Shown here: positions 17,104-27,048 of the stretch, one piece after another
Numbering within the stretch: position 1 is the first letter of the stretch
Layout of the letters: each line of letters opens with the position of its first letter
Assembly (NCBI RefSeq): GCF_035189165.1
Contig: NZ_CP045246.1
Location: forward strand, 1,178,001 to 1,242,000
Length of the DNA: 64,000 nucleotides
Direction: 5' to 3'
Origin: Arthrobacter sp. JZ12
GTDB lineage: Bacteria > Actinomycetota > Actinomycetes > Actinomycetales > Micrococcaceae
The notes under the pieces: model-generated
What the model saw: only the letters and a program-made list of their open reading frames with translations
Databases searched by the model: none
Told to the model about the DNA's origin: nothing
Program-made: the position numbers and the translations under genes

Positions 17104-17132
17104 TTGTACCGTGTGGCAGACGTGAGTATGGT
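17104..17132 (+). promoter_or_regulatory. Putative promoter of the oxoacid dehydrogenase operon
   Basis: TTGTAC (17104-17109), 17-base spacer, TATGGT (17127-17132), pointing toward E1-alpha. The direct repeat GCTCAG at 17083-17088 and 17098-17103, around AT-rich AAAATCGAA, lies just upstream and could be the site of the adjacent AsnC-type regulator. Inference from pattern only. Confidence 0.4.
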
Positions 17133-17234
17133 CACATTAGGCCTCGGGCAAGGGTGCCCCGGCACGTGGTGCCAGCTGACGGCGCGGACCGCGGACACCT
17201 GCGGAGAACGCCGAAGCTGGCTGGAGAAGGACGG

Positions 17235-18362
17235 GTGAACGTGCATCTGAACGACAGTACGGCTGGAGGAACCGAAGGGCTTGTGCAGCTCATCGGGCCG
17301 GGCGGCGAACGCCGGGAAAGCCCCTACGATCGCTGGGTCTCGGACATCGACGGCGCCGGTCTGCAGGCCCTCTACGAGGACATGGTGGTTGTCCGCCGCA
17401 TCGACGCCGAGGCCACTGCCCTGCAGCGCCAGGGTGAACTGGCGCTCTGGCCGCCGCTGCTCGGTCAGGAAGCCGCGCAGGTGGGCTCAGGGCGCGCACT
17501 GCGCGAGGACGATTTCGTGTTCTCCAGTTATCGCGAGAACGGTGTGGCCTACTGCCGCGGCGTGGATTTGACCGAGGTGCTTCGCGTCTGGCGTGGCAAC
17601 GCGTCCTCCGGCTGGGACCCCTATTCCATCAACATGGCTACTCCGCAGGTCATCATCGGTGCCCAGACCCTTCACGCCACGGGCTACGCGATGGGAATCC
17701 TGAATGACGGCGCGGACTCCGCCGCGGTCACCTACTTCGGCGACGGTGCCACCAGCCAGGGCGACGTCAACGAGGCCATGGTCTTCGCCGCCAGCTTCCA
17801 GGCTCCAGTGATCTTCTTCTGCCAGAACAACCACTGGGCTATCTCCGAGCCGGTGGGACTGCAGGCCCACGTGCCCATCGCCAACCGCCCGCCCGGTTTC
17901 GGGATCCCTTCCGTCCGCGTCGACGGGAACGATGTCCTCGCGTGCCTTGCGGTAACACGGGAGGCGCTGGACCGTGCCCGTACCGGCGGCGGCCCTACCT
18001 TCATCGAGGCCGTAACCTACCGGATGGGCCCGCACACCACGGCAGATGATCCCACCCGCTACCGCGACCCGAATGAGCTCGAGGACTGGGCTGCGCGGGA
18101 TCCCATCGCACGGCTCGCAGCCTTGCTTGATGCCGGCGGCTTGCTGCCCGCAGAGGTGAGTGACGCGGTCAAGGCAAAGGCCGACGACGTTGCCGCCCGC
18201 CTGCGCGAGGGGTGCGTCTCCATGCCGGAGCCGGCCGCACTGGACGTCTTCAAGCACGTGTACAGCGAGCCGAACTCCTGGCTGGAACGCCAGCAGGACC
18301 ACTACGAGCGGTACCTCGCGTTCCTGAACGCATCGGAATCCTCAAGCGAAGGGAGCCGCTGA
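17235..18362 (+). CDS. bkdA: Branched-chain 2-oxoacid dehydrogenase E1 alpha subunit
   Basis: 375 residues from GTG 17235, with GGAGAAGG upstream (GTG 17241 is an alternative). Thiamine-diphosphate motif: YFGDGATSQGDVNEAMVFAASFQAPVIFFCQNNHWAIS (GDG...NN). Other E1-alpha blocks: LALWPPLLGQEAAQVGSG, EDDFVFSSYRENGVAYCRGVD, TYRMGPHTTADDPTRYR. E1 decarboxylates the oxoacid and passes the acyl group to the lipoyl arm of E2. The E1-alpha/E1-beta/E2 order, the Lrp-type neighbour and the leucine genes downstream favour branched-chain substrates (2-ketoisocaproate, -isovalerate, -methylvalerate) over pyruvate. Stop overlaps the next ATG. Confidence 0.93.
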   Translation: MNVHLNDSTAGGTEGLVQLIGPGGERRESPYDRWVSDIDGAGLQALYEDMVVVRRIDAEATALQRQGELALWPPLLGQEAAQVGSGRALREDDFVFSSYRENGVAYCRGVDLTEVLRVWRGNASSGWDPYSINMATPQVIIGAQTLHATGYAMGILNDGADSAAVTYFGDGATSQGDVNEAMVFAASFQAPVIFFCQNNHWAISEPVGLQAHVPIANRPPGFGIPSVRVDGNDVLACLAVTREALDRARTGGGPTFIEAVTYRMGPHTTADDPTRYRDPNELEDWAARDPIARLAALLDAGGLLPAEVSDAVKAKADDVAARLREGCVSMPEPAALDVFKHVYSEPNSWLERQQDHYERYLAFLNASESSSEGSR

Positions 18363-19377
18363 TGTCCACCATGACGTTTGGCCGCGCCATCAACGCGGGC
18401 CTGCGCAAGGCCATGGAAAACGACCCGAAAGTTGTGCTGATGGGGGAGGACATCGGCAAGCTGGGAGGCGTCTTCCGCATCACCGACGGCCTGCAAAAGG
18501 ACTTCGGGCGCCACCGGGTGATGGATACGCCATTGGCCGAGTCCGGCATCATGGGCACCGCCGTCGGCTTGGCTTACCGCGGCTACCGTCCCGTCGTCGA
18601 GATCCAGTTCGACGGTTTCATCTACCCGGCGTTCGACCAGATCGTGTGCCAGGTCGCCAAACTCCACTACCGGACACAGGGCAAGGTAAAGGTGCCGCTG
18701 ACCATCCGCGTTCCGTTTGGAGGCGGTATCGGCTCCCCGAGCACCACTCCGAATCGCCCGAGGCCTACTTCACCCACACCTCCGGACTGAGGGTAGTCAG
18801 TGTCTCCAACCCGCAGGATGCCTATGTAGTAATCCAGCAGGCGATTGCCAGCGACGACCCGGTCCTGTTCTTCGAACCGAAGCGCCGCTACCACGTCAAG
18901 GGCGAGGTGGATGAGGGTGTCGATATCACCGCCTCGAGCATGGGGGACGCCCGCGTCGTCACCGAGGGCAGCGATGTCACGCTCGTGACGTACGGCCCGC
19001 TGGTGCCGACCGCGCGCGATGCCGCGATCGCCGCTTCCGACGAAGGCGTGTCGGTGGAGGTTATCGACCTGCGCTCGCTGGCACCCATCGACTACGCCAC
19101 CGTGGAGCGGTCCGTCCGTAAGACCGGGCGCCTGGTCATCACCCACGAGGCCGCACAGTCGGGCGGTCTGGGGGCTGAAATCGCCGCTAGCATCACCGAG
19201 CGATGCTTCTACCACCTGGAACATGCACCCGTGCGGGTCACCGGTTTCGACATCCCGTACCCGTACTCGAAGCTGGAGTTCCACCACCTGCCCGACCTGG
19301 ACCGGATCCTCGACGGCGTCGACCGGGCACTGGGACGGCCCAACTCACTGAACCCGCACGGCGGACTGGAAGGATAG
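18362..19377 (+). pseudogene. bkdB: Branched-chain 2-oxoacid dehydrogenase E1 beta subunit, one-base frameshift near 18739
   Basis: The start ATG at 18362 overlaps the E1-alpha stop. The first frame gives MSTMTFGRAINAGLRKAMENDPKVVLMGEDIGK-type E1-beta up to RVPFGGGIGSP (about residue 126), then turns to nonsense and stops at 18790. One extra G after 18739 (CCG-GAG instead of CCGAG) restores EHHSESPEAYFTHTSGLRVV and continues to the true end at 19377 (338 residues). All downstream E1-beta motifs are intact (VLFFEPKRRYH, EVIDLRSLAPID, THEAAQSGGLGAEIAA). So the gene is either hit by a recent 1-base deletion or carries an assembly error. Without E1-beta the complex would not work. Confidence 0.9.
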
Positions 19378-20777
19378 TGTCACCGGTGATCAAGGAATTC
19401 CGGCTGCCCGACCTCGGCGAAGGGCTGACCGAATCGGAAATCGTCGCCTGGCACGTCGCCGTCGGGGACACCGTGGAACTGAACCAGGTGATTGCCGATG
19501 TCGAAACCGCCAAGGCGGTTGTCGAGCTGCCCTCGCCCTACGCCGGCAGGATCGCCGCGCTGCACGAACAGCCCGGCACCGTGGTTGAGGTGGGTTCGCC
19601 CATCGTCTCCTTCGATGTTCCGAGCCCCGACAGCCAGGACACTGCAGCCGGCCAGATTCCGCCGTCCGAGCCGACAGCAGTAGAGGCAACCGACGACGAC
19701 GGCGCGGCGCCGGCCAAACGCGAGCCGAACCTGGTGGGCTACGGGGCGGCGGTAGAGAAGACCGGCAGACCCACCCGCCGCCGCAGGCCCGTGCCGGCGG
19801 AGGCTTCGCCACGCGTAGCCGAGCCGGCGAAGCCGGTCGTCGCTGCCGCTTCCGCGCAGCCGGCCGCGGCCGAGCCCGCGCAGCCTGCCGAACGCCCCCG
19901 CTCGACGCCGCCGGTGCGCAAGCTTGCCCGCGACTCCGGAGTGGACCTCGCCCAGCTGACGGGCACCGGCCCGGGCGGGCTCATCACCCGTGAGGATGTG
20001 CTGGCTGCACAGACCAAAGCCGGCGACGAGGTCGTTGGCGCCGGGCCGGCGTCGTCCGCGTCCCGTCCACAAGCGGAGCGGAAGATCCGCACGCCTATCA
20101 AGGGCGTCCGCAAGCACACTGCCGCTGCCATGGTCGCCAGTGCTTTCACAGCCCCGCACGTCACCGAGTTCCTGACCGTGGACGTGACCGAGTCGATGGA
20201 ACTGCTCGCCCGCATCAGGTCCACCCGGCCATTCGCGGAAGTGCGCCTGACACCGTTGGCACTGGTGGCCAAGGCCCTGTGCATCGCCCTCGACCGCAAC
20301 CCGACACTGAACTCGCACTGGGATGACGCCGCCCAGGAGATCGTCCAGTACACCTACGTGAATCTGGGTATCGCGGCCGCTACTCCACGCGGGCTGATGG
20401 TGCCGAACATCAAGGACGCCCAGGAGCTCAGTCTTGCCGAGCTTGCGGACGCGCTGAAGAATCTCACAGATACCGCACGTGCGGGCAAGACGAGCCCTGC
20501 AGACCTGACCGGCGGGACCATTTCGATCACCAACGTTGGCGTATTCGGCATAGACGCCGGAACCCCGATCCTCAATCCGGGAGAGGCGGCAATACTTGCC
20601 ATGGGAGCGGTGCGCAAGATGCCGTGGGAGCATCAGGACCAGATTGCCCTGCGCCAGGTGATGACCCTCAGCCTCTCCTTTGACCACCGCCTGGTTGACG
20701 GCGAGCAGGGCTCACGCTTCCTTGCCGATGTCGGCACCATCCTGTCGGACCCCGGCATGGTGCTGACAATGGTGTAG
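19377..20777 (+). CDS. bkdC: Dihydrolipoamide acyltransferase E2 of branched-chain 2-oxoacid dehydrogenase
   Basis: 466 residues; GTG 19377 overlaps the E1-beta TAG. One lipoyl domain (1-80, lipoyl-lysine Lys46 in ADVETAKAVVELP), a Pro/Ala-rich linker (about 95-175), the peripheral subunit-binding domain PVRKLARDSGVDLAQLTGTGPGGLITREDV (about 180-212), a second linker, and the catalytic acetyltransferase domain (about 235-466) with KHTAAAMVASAFTAPHVTEF, ISITNVGVFGIDAGTPI and the HxxxDG motif SFDHRLVDG. It accepts the acyl group and makes isovaleryl-, isobutyryl- or 2-methylbutyryl-CoA. E3 is not in the window. Confidence 0.95.
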   Translation: MSPVIKEFRLPDLGEGLTESEIVAWHVAVGDTVELNQVIADVETAKAVVELPSPYAGRIAALHEQPGTVVEVGSPIVSFDVPSPDSQDTAAGQIPPSEPTAVEATDDDGAAPAKREPNLVGYGAAVEKTGRPTRRRRPVPAEASPRVAEPAKPVVAAASAQPAAAEPAQPAERPRSTPPVRKLARDSGVDLAQLTGTGPGGLITREDVLAAQTKAGDEVVGAGPASSASRPQAERKIRTPIKGVRKHTAAAMVASAFTAPHVTEFLTVDVTESMELLARIRSTRPFAEVRLTPLALVAKALCIALDRNPTLNSHWDDAAQEIVQYTYVNLGIAAATPRGLMVPNIKDAQELSLAELADALKNLTDTARAGKTSPADLTGGTISITNVGVFGIDAGTPILNPGEAAILAMGAVRKMPWEHQDQIALRQVMTLSLSFDHRLVDGEQGSRFLADVGTILSDPGMVLTMV

Positions 20778-20787
20778 TGCCCGGAAA

Positions 20788-21255
20788 TCAGCTCAGTTCG
20801 AGGATGAGTTCGCGAACCACCGCGCCGCGGGCGTTCGCGAAGCCCTGTGTCTCACCAATCTGCTTGAACCCGTAGCGCTCAAGAATGCGGATCGAATTCG
20901 TATTGTCCGCCACGGCGCGCGCCCGCAGCGGCCGCTCGGTGAACTCTTCAAGGAAGAGGCCCACCGCCGCCGTCGTAATTCCCTGTCCCCACCGTGCCTT
21001 GTCGATCCAGTAGCTGATCTCCGGGATGCCGCCATCGCGGTAGGCCAGGATGCTTCCGACGACGTCGCCGTCGGCCACGATGGTGCGCACCGTGATGGTC
21101 GGGTCATTCAGGATGTTCTGCCAGTGGTGGTCAAAAACGCCGCGGTCGGACGGGTTCTTGGCGCTGAAGGCTGCCATGTGGTTGGCGCTGGGATCGAGTT
21201 GGTGGGAAAAGAACTCGTTCAGGTCGGCGGGTTCAACGGCGCGTAGCGTGATCAC
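20788..21255 (-). CDS. GNAT-family N-acetyltransferase
   Basis: 155 residues, ATG 21255. RimJ/RimL-like GNAT: ITLRAVEPADLNEFFSHQLDP start, GSILAYRDGGIPEISYWIDKARWGQGITTAAVGLFLEEF (motif A, acetyl-CoA pyrophosphate loop RWGQGI), and RARAVADNTNSIRILERYGFKQIGETQGFANARG (motif B). It acetylates a protein N-terminus or a small amine; substrate unknown. It is convergent with the E2 gene with only 10 bases between stops. Confidence 0.88.
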   Translation of the reverse strand: MITLRAVEPADLNEFFSHQLDPSANHMAAFSAKNPSDRGVFDHHWQNILNDPTITVRTIVADGDVVGSILAYRDGGIPEISYWIDKARWGQGITTAAVGLFLEEFTERPLRARAVADNTNSIRILERYGFKQIGETQGFANARGAVVRELILELS

Positions 21256-21339
21256 TGGAAGCTTTCAGGTAGGTGGTACAGGTTTTCGGCGGAATAGCTG
21301 GCTTGCCTTCAGCCTACTAGGGGCGTGACGCGGATTACT

Positions 21340-21954
21340 TCATGCTTCGACATTCAGGGCGGCCCACGCCATGTCCTCGAGTAGTTGGCGCAGCTCGGCG
21401 GTGTCCCGGCTGCTGCGGCGACGGTGCGTCGTGTGGGGAGTTGAGTTGATCAGCCCGAACGCCGCATGCGCCTTTCGGCGCAGCTGTGTCCTTGATGAGT
21501 CAGGTGTTCGGTCGGCCAGCACGTCCACCCAGACCTCCACGTAGCTGCGCTGCAGCGAACGCACAGTCTCCTGGTCCTCCTCCGCCAGTGAACTGAGGTC
21601 CCGGTCCTGGACGCGGATGACGTTGGCGTTGCGCAGGGCGAAGTCCACCTGAAATTCGATCAGCCCTCGCAGGGCATGGTCCGGGGTGGGGGATTCGGCC
21701 ACAACGGCGCGTCCGCCGTCCAGCAGATCCGAGCTGACGCCGGCCAACAGCGCCGCCAGTACCGCAGGCTTGCCGCTGAAGTGCCGGTAGACCGCCGGCC
21801 CACTCACTCCCGCTGCTGCCCCGAGGTCCTCGATTGACACTCCGTTATAGCCGCGCTCGGCGAACAGCTGCGCCGCAGCGTCCAGCAGCGCTGCGCGGCG
21901 GGAGGCCTTCGCCAGACTGCGTCCGGTCATCCGGGAGGGTGCGGGAGCGTCCAT
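21340..21954 (-). CDS. TetR-family regulator of the adjacent acyl-CoA catabolic operon
   Basis: 204 residues from ATG 21954 (MDAPAPSRMTGRSLAKASRRAALLDAAAQLFAERGYNGVSIEDLGAAAGVSGPAVYRHFSGKPAVLAALL), chosen because GAAAGG lies 4 bases upstream; in-frame starts at 21987 and 21999 exist. The N-terminal helix-turn-helix is complete; the C-terminal 140 residues are a helical ligand domain. It is divergent from the carboxylase/dehydrogenase operon at 22119, with two GTTA-N8-TAAC palindromes between. This matches Rv2506 in M. tuberculosis, so repression of leucine/isovalerate catabolism with an acyl-CoA inducer is likely. Confidence 0.9.
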   Translation of the reverse strand: MDAPAPSRMTGRSLAKASRRAALLDAAAQLFAERGYNGVSIEDLGAAAGVSGPAVYRHFSGKPAVLAALLAGVSSDLLDGGRAVVAESPTPDHALRGLIEFQVDFALRNANVIRVQDRDLSSLAEEDQETVRSLQRSYVEVWVDVLADRTPDSSRTQLRRKAHAAFGLINSTPHTTHRRRSSRDTAELRQLLEDMAWAALNVEA

Positions 21955-22041
21955 GCCGCCTTTCGGGGAAGGAATCAGGGAAGTCATGAAGGGAGTCACG
22001 AATGAAAGGACAGGGCTGCCTCCATTCTGGTGGACAGCTCG

Positions 22042-22082
22042 GTTAATAGCTAATAACCTAATTTGAGTTAATAGGCGCTAAC
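22042..22082. promoter_or_regulatory. Two palindromic operators for the TetR regulator
   Basis: GTTAATAGCTAATAAC (22042-22057) and GTTAATAGGCGCTAAC (22067-22082) both fit GTTA-N8-TAAC, 25 bases apart start to start. On the minus strand, TTAACT and TATTAA separated by 17 bases form a promoter for the TetR gene that overlaps these sites. The pair lies in the only AT-rich patch of this region. Confidence 0.65.
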
Positions 22083-22118
22083 TGAGTGGCGCTTCGCGCT
22101 TCTTTGGAAGGGACGTCA

Positions 22119-23723
22119 ATGGAGACCCTCGCTTCGCAGGTCGATCCGGGCAGCGACGCGTTCCGGCAGAACGAGGCCGGGCAGCGCGCGCTCGCCGAGG
22201 AGCTTCGCGACCGCCTCGCGAAGACGGCGCTCGGGGGCCCGGAATCATCCCGCGAACGCCACGTGGCCCGCGGGAAGCTCCTGCCGCGCGACCGGATCGA
22301 TCACCTGCTGGATCCCGGCAGCCCCTTCCTGGAGATCGCGCCCCTTGCGGCGAACGGTATGTACGACGACGAGAGCCCGGGTGCCGGAGTCATCGCCGGC
22401 ATCGGTCTGGTTCACTCCCGGCAGGTCCTGGTTATCTGCAATGACGCCACGGTCAAGGGCGGCACCTACTACCCGATGACCGTGAAGAAACACTTGCGCG
22501 CCCAGGAGATCGCGCTCGAGAACAACCTCCCGTGCATCTACCTCGTGGACTCCGGCGGGGCGTTCCTGCCCAAGCAGGACGAAGTGTTTCCGGACCGGGA
22601 GCACTTCGGCCGCATTTTTTACAACCAGGCGACCATGTCTGCCCGGAAGATCCCACAGATCGCGGCCGTGATGGGCTCGTGCACCGCTGGAGGGGCATAT
22701 GTGCCGGCCATGAGCGACGAGACCGTCATCGTCCGGAACCAGGGCACCATCTTCCTCGGAGGCCCGCCACTCGTGAAGGCAGCCATCGGTGAGATCGTCA
22801 CGGCGGAGGAGCTTGGCGGCGGTGACGTCCACGCCCGCACGTCCGGCGTCGTCGACCACCTTGCCGAGAACGACCAGCATGCGCTCGAGATTGTGCGCGA
22901 TATCGTCTCGACCCTGCCCGTTCCAGAGTGGGCCTGGACCCCGAGCCCCTTCGAAGAGCCCGCCGTGGACCCGGCCACGCTCTACGGCGCCGTACCGCTG
23001 GACGTGAACGCGCCCTACGACGTCCGGGAAATCATCGCCCGCATCGTCGATGGCAGCCGCTTCCACGAGTTCAAGAAGGAGTACGGCACCACCCTCGTCA
23101 CAGGATTCGCCACCCTGCACGGACACCGGGTGGGCATAGTCGCGAACAACGGAGTGCTCTTCGCTGAGTCGGCGATGAAGGGCGCGCACTTCATCGAGCT
23201 CTGCGACCAGCGCGGCATCCCCCTGATTTTCCTGCAGAACATTTCCGGCTTCATGGTGGGACGGGACTACGAGGCGGGCGGAATCGCCAAGCACGGGGCA
23301 AAGATGGTGACCGCGGTGGCGACCTGCCGCGTGCCCAAGCTGACCGTCGTCGTCGGCGGTTCCTTCGGCGCAGGGAACTATTCAATGTGCGGCCGGGCCT
23401 ACTCGCCGCGCTTCCTGTGGATGTGGCCGGCCAGCCGGATCTCGGTCATGGGCGGGAACCAGGCCGCTTCCGTACTGAGCACGGTCAAGCGCGATCAGCT
23501 CGAGGCCCGCGGCGAGGAGTGGAGCGCGTCCGACGAGGAGGCCTTCAAAGCCCCCATCCGGGAACAGTACGATGCGCAGGGAAGCCCCTACTACTCGACG
23601 GCGCGCCTGTGGGACGACGGGATCATCGACCCCGCCGATACCCGCCGGGTGCTTGGGCTCGCCCTCGACGTGTGCGCGAACGCACCGTTGCCCGACACCT
23701 CCTTCGGACTCTTCAGGATGTGA
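22119..23723 (+). CDS. accD1: Methylcrotonyl-CoA carboxylase-type carboxyltransferase (beta) subunit
   Basis: 534 residues, ATG 22119 with GAAGGGA upstream. Biotin-dependent carboxyltransferase fold, two crotonase-like halves: N-half [86 protein letters not shown]-half [80 protein letters not shown]. The [23 protein letters not shown] and [10 protein letters not shown] signatures mark the 3-methylcrotonyl-CoA branch (AccD1) rather than propionyl-CoA carboxylase. It carboxylates 3-methylcrotonyl-CoA to 3-methylglutaconyl-CoA with the following alpha subunit. Confidence 0.93.
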   Translation: METLASQVDPGSDAFRQNEAGQRALAEELRDRLAKTALGGPESSRERHVARGKLLPRDRIDHLLDPGSPFLEIAPLAANGMYDDESPGAGVIAGIGLVHSRQVLVICNDATVKGGTYYPMTVKKHLRAQEIALENNLPCIYLVDSGGAFLPKQDEVFPDREHFGRIFYNQATMSARKIPQIAAVMGSCTAGGAYVPAMSDETVIVRNQGTIFLGGPPLVKAAIGEIVTAEELGGGDVHARTSGVVDHLAENDQHALEIVRDIVSTLPVPEWAWTPSPFEEPAVDPATLYGAVPLDVNAPYDVREIIARIVDGSRFHEFKKEYGTTLVTGFATLHGHRVGIVANNGVLFAESAMKGAHFIELCDQRGIPLIFLQNISGFMVGRDYEAGGIAKHGAKMVTAVATCRVPKLTVVVGGSFGAGNYSMCGRAYSPRFLWMWPASRISVMGGNQAASVLSTVKRDQLEARGEEWSASDEEAFKAPIREQYDAQGSPYYSTARLWDDGIIDPADTRRVLGLALDVCANAPLPDTSFGLFRM

Positions 23724-23728
23724 ATGGA

Positions 23729-25843
23729 ATGCCCACACAACCAACGGCCTTCAGCACCGTGCTCGTCGCCAATCGCGGCGAAATCGCGTGCCGCGTGATC
23801 CGGACCCTCCGCGCCATGGGCATCCGCTCCGTCGCCGTCTACAGCGACGCCGACACCGGTGCCCGCCACGTGCGCGAGGCGGACACCGCGGTCCGGATTG
23901 GACCGGCCACACCCACGCGGAGCTACCTGGACATCGATGCCATCATCGACGCCTGCCGGAGAAGCGGTGCCCAGGCTGTGCACCCGGGCTACGGCTTCCT
24001 GAGCGAAAACCAGGCCTTCGCCAGGGCTTTGGAGGGCGCCGGCATCGCGTTCATCGGTCCGGGCGTCAAAGCGCTGACCGTCATGGGCGACAAGATCCGC
24101 TCGAAGAACCACGTTGCCGGCTTCGGCGTTCCGGTGGTGCCGGGGATCGCCGAGCCCGGACTCACCGACGAGGACCTGATCGCCGCGGCGCCCCAGGTTG
24201 GCTATCCGCTATTGATCAAACCCTCCGCGGGCGGTGGCGGAAAGGGCATGCACGCAGTCGAGCGGCCCGAGGACCTTCCTGGTGCGCTGCAGACCGCGCG
24301 ACGGGTCGCGGCGTCCGCCTTCGGTGATGACACCCTGTTCCTCGAACGGCTGGTTCGCACCCCGCGGCACATCGAGGTCCAGGTGCTGGCCGACTCTTAC
24401 GGGAACGTAATCCACCTCGGCGAGCGGGAGTGCTCGCTGCAGCGGCGGCATCAGAAGGTCATCGAGGAGGCGCCCTCGCCCCTGCTGGACGCTGCAACCC
24501 GTGGGCGGATCGGGGCGGCAGCCTGCAATGCAGCCCGCAGCGTGGACTATGTCGGCGCGGGAACGGTCGAGTTCCTAGTGTCCGATGAGGCACCGGATGA
24601 GTTCTTCTTCATGGAGATGAATACCCGCCTGCAGGTGGAGCACCCGGTCACGGAGCTAGTGACCGGCGTCGACCTTGTCGAGGAGCAGGTGCGCATCGCC
24701 TCTGGCGAGAAGCTTTCCCTGGCGCAGGACGACGTCGTGCTCACCGGCCACGCGGTGGAGGCGCGGGTCTACGCGGAGGACGCCGCGGCGGGGTTCCTTC
24801 CGTCCGCAGGGACCGTTGAGAGCCTTGCCGAACCGGAGGGGGAGGGGATCCGGGTGGACAGCTCGCTGCTGCCCGGGCTGACCATCTCACTGACCTACGA
24901 CCCGATGTTGTCGAAAGTGATTGCCTGGGCTCCCACCCGCGCGGAGGCGCTGGACCGCCTGGACCGTGCGCTTGCGGACACCCGGATCGCCGGGCTTCGC
25001 ACCAATGTCGAATACCTGCGCCTGCTCATCAACGACGACGACGTCCGCACCGGCAGGCTCGACACCACCCTGATCGAACGCAAACTGCCGGCCCTGTCCT
25101 TCCGCACGGCGACGGAGGCTGAGTTGGCGGCCGCCGCCGTCGTGCTGGTGGACCTGGTTTCCGAGCCGCACCAGGGCAGCGGCTCGCCCTGGTTGCGGCG
25201 CGACGGCTGGCGGATGGGCGGTGCTCCTGCCGGCATTCCTGTGCAGTTGGACGACGGCTCCTCAGTGAGGGAGCTCGTTATCGTGCACGACGGCGCGGGA
25301 AGCACTGTCCAGGTCGGCGGCACGCAGTACCGGGTTCAGTGGATCCCCGCCGCTCCCGGCGACGGGGCCGCGGGAGGCGCGGGCACCGCCGTCGTCGACG
25401 GGGTGAGCCTGACAACCCGGTTCATCCGCGCGGAAGCGGCGGCAGGCGGGCCTACCGTCTGGCTCGCCGACGATGGATGGGCCGCGCCGGTGCGCATGCT
25501 GCCGCGGGACGAGGTGCTGCAACGGCAGCTTGCGCAGATCGCCCGTGCGGAAGGATCCGCGGATCCCGAGTTGCGCTCGCCCATGCCCGGCACCGTGATC
25601 ACCGTCAGTGTGGCAGACGGTGACCGGGTGTCCGAGGGGCAGGTCCTGCTCAGTGTCGAGGCGATGAAGATGGAACACCAGCTTCGGGCCGCCGTCGACG
25701 GCACAGTCAACATCAGTCTCAGCCCCGGCGATCTGGTCTCCGCCAACCAGGTTGTCGCCCGCATCCACCCCGATCCACCGTCCGGCACAGAAGATCCTGA
25801 CGCCGAATCCATCCCAGCAGAAGAGAAAGCTCCCACACCATGA
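23729..25843 (+). CDS. accA1: Methylcrotonyl-CoA carboxylase-type biotin carboxylase/BCCP (alpha) subunit
   Basis: 704 residues from ATG 23729, 5 bases after the accD1 stop. Biotin carboxylase 1-445: [42 protein letters not shown]-grasp Gly loop [79 protein letters not shown]-like middle region (about 480-620) joins to the C-terminal biotinyl domain with EAMKMEH; Lys647 is the biotin site. It makes carboxybiotin from bicarbonate and ATP for the partner subunit. The stop overlaps the next ATG (ATGA). Confidence 0.95.
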   Translation: MPTQPTAFSTVLVANRGEIACRVIRTLRAMGIRSVAVYSDADTGARHVREADTAVRIGPATPTRSYLDIDAIIDACRRSGAQAVHPGYGFLSENQAFARALEGAGIAFIGPGVKALTVMGDKIRSKNHVAGFGVPVVPGIAEPGLTDEDLIAAAPQVGYPLLIKPSAGGGGKGMHAVERPEDLPGALQTARRVAASAFGDDTLFLERLVRTPRHIEVQVLADSYGNVIHLGERECSLQRRHQKVIEEAPSPLLDAATRGRIGAAACNAARSVDYVGAGTVEFLVSDEAPDEFFFMEMNTRLQVEHPVTELVTGVDLVEEQVRIASGEKLSLAQDDVVLTGHAVEARVYAEDAAAGFLPSAGTVESLAEPEGEGIRVDSSLLPGLTISLTYDPMLSKVIAWAPTRAEALDRLDRALADTRIAGLRTNVEYLRLLINDDDVRTGRLDTTLIERKLPALSFRTATEAELAAAAVVLVDLVSEPHQGSGSPWLRRDGWRMGGAPAGIPVQLDDGSSVRELVIVHDGAGSTVQVGGTQYRVQWIPAAPGDGAAGGAGTAVVDGVSLTTRFIRAEAAAGGPTVWLADDGWAAPVRMLPRDEVLQRQLAQIARAEGSADPELRSPMPGTVITVSVADGDRVSEGQVLLSVEAMKMEHQLRAAVDGTVNISLSPGDLVSANQVVARIHPDPPSGTEDPDAESIPAEEKAPTP

Positions 25844-27000
25844 ATTTCGAACTAAGCGAGGAATACCAGGACCTCGTGGACACCGTGCGGGAATTCGCCG
25901 ACGAGGTCGTCGCTCCCGTCTCCGCCAAGCACGACGCCGAACACAGCTTCCCGTACGAGGTCATCAAGCAGATGGGCCAGATGGGACTCTTCGGGCTGCC
26001 CTTCCCGGAGGAGTACGGGGGCATGGGCGGAGACTATTTCGCCCTGTGCCTGGCGCTGGAGCAGCTCGCGCGGGTGGACCAGTCAGTTGCGATCACGCTC
26101 GAGGCAGGGGTGTCGCTCGGCGCCATGCCGATCTACCGGTTTGGGACCGAGGAGCAGAAACGCGAGTGGCTGCCCATGCTCACCAGCGGTGAGGCGCTCG
26201 CCGGGTTCGGGCTGACCGAATCCGAGGCGGGCTCGGACGCCTCCGGCACCAAGACCACGGCGCGGCTGGTGGACGGTCAGTGGGTGATCAACGGGACCAA
26301 GGAATTCATCACCAACTCCGGCACGGACATTTCCCGGCTGGTTACGGTCACCGCGGTCACGGACACCACAACGGCTCCGGACGGGACGGTGAAGAAGGAA
26401 ATCTCCACCATCCTCGTTCCCACGGACACGGTGGGGTTCACCGCTGAGAGGCCGTACAACAAGGTGGGCTGGAACGCGTCCGACACGCATCCGCTCACCC
26501 TGAAGGACGTCCGTGTTCCGGAAGCAAACCTGCTCGGCGCCCGCGGCCGGGGCTACGCGAACTTCCTGCAGATTCTCGACGAGGGCCGGATCGCGATCGC
26601 AGCGCTCGCAGTCGGTGCGGCGCAGGGCTGCGTTGAACAGTCCATCCGCTATGCGAAGGAGCGGCAGGCCTTCGGCAGCAACATTGGCGCCTACCAATCC
26701 ATCCAGTTCAAGATCGCCCGCATGCAGGCGAGGGCCCACACCGCGCGCCTGGCCTACTACGACGCCGCGGCGCGGATGCTCGCGGGCAAGCCGTTCAAGA
26801 CGCAGGCCTCCATCGCTAAGCTGGTCGCAGGCGAGGCCGCCATGGACAACGCCCGCGATGCCACCCAGGTGTTCGGCGGGTATGGCTTCATCAATGAATT
26901 CACGGTATCCCGCCATTATCGTGACTCCAAGATCCTTGAGATCGGGGAGGGAACCACAGAAGTGCAGTTGATGCTCATCGCCCGTGAACTGGGGCTCTGA
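25840..27000 (+). CDS. Acyl-CoA dehydrogenase of the leucine operon (FadE19-like, isovaleryl-CoA/short branched-chain)
   Basis: 386 residues, overlapping accA1 by 4 bases. FAD/acyl motifs: [117 protein letters not shown] Glu is present at the normal acyl-CoA-dehydrogenase catalytic position (about Glu370 in GEGT), where human isovaleryl-CoA dehydrogenase has Ala and uses a Glu elsewhere. So it is SCAD/FadE-type by catalytic layout, although context predicts isovaleryl-CoA (and perhaps 2-methylbutyryl-CoA) as substrate. Electrons go to ETF. Confidence 0.92.
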   Translation: MNFELSEEYQDLVDTVREFADEVVAPVSAKHDAEHSFPYEVIKQMGQMGLFGLPFPEEYGGMGGDYFALCLALEQLARVDQSVAITLEAGVSLGAMPIYRFGTEEQKREWLPMLTSGEALAGFGLTESEAGSDASGTKTTARLVDGQWVINGTKEFITNSGTDISRLVTVTAVTDTTTAPDGTVKKEISTILVPTDTVGFTAERPYNKVGWNASDTHPLTLKDVRVPEANLLGARGRGYANFLQILDEGRIAIAALAVGAAQGCVEQSIRYAKERQAFGSNIGAYQSIQFKIARMQARAHTARLAYYDAAARMLAGKPFKTQASIAKLVAGEAAMDNARDATQVFGGYGFINEFTVSRHYRDSKILEIGEGTTEVQLMLIARELGL

Positions 27001-27048
27001 GCATCGAGTCGGTGCAGCGCATCGTTTGGAACAAGTAAAGGAGAAGCA

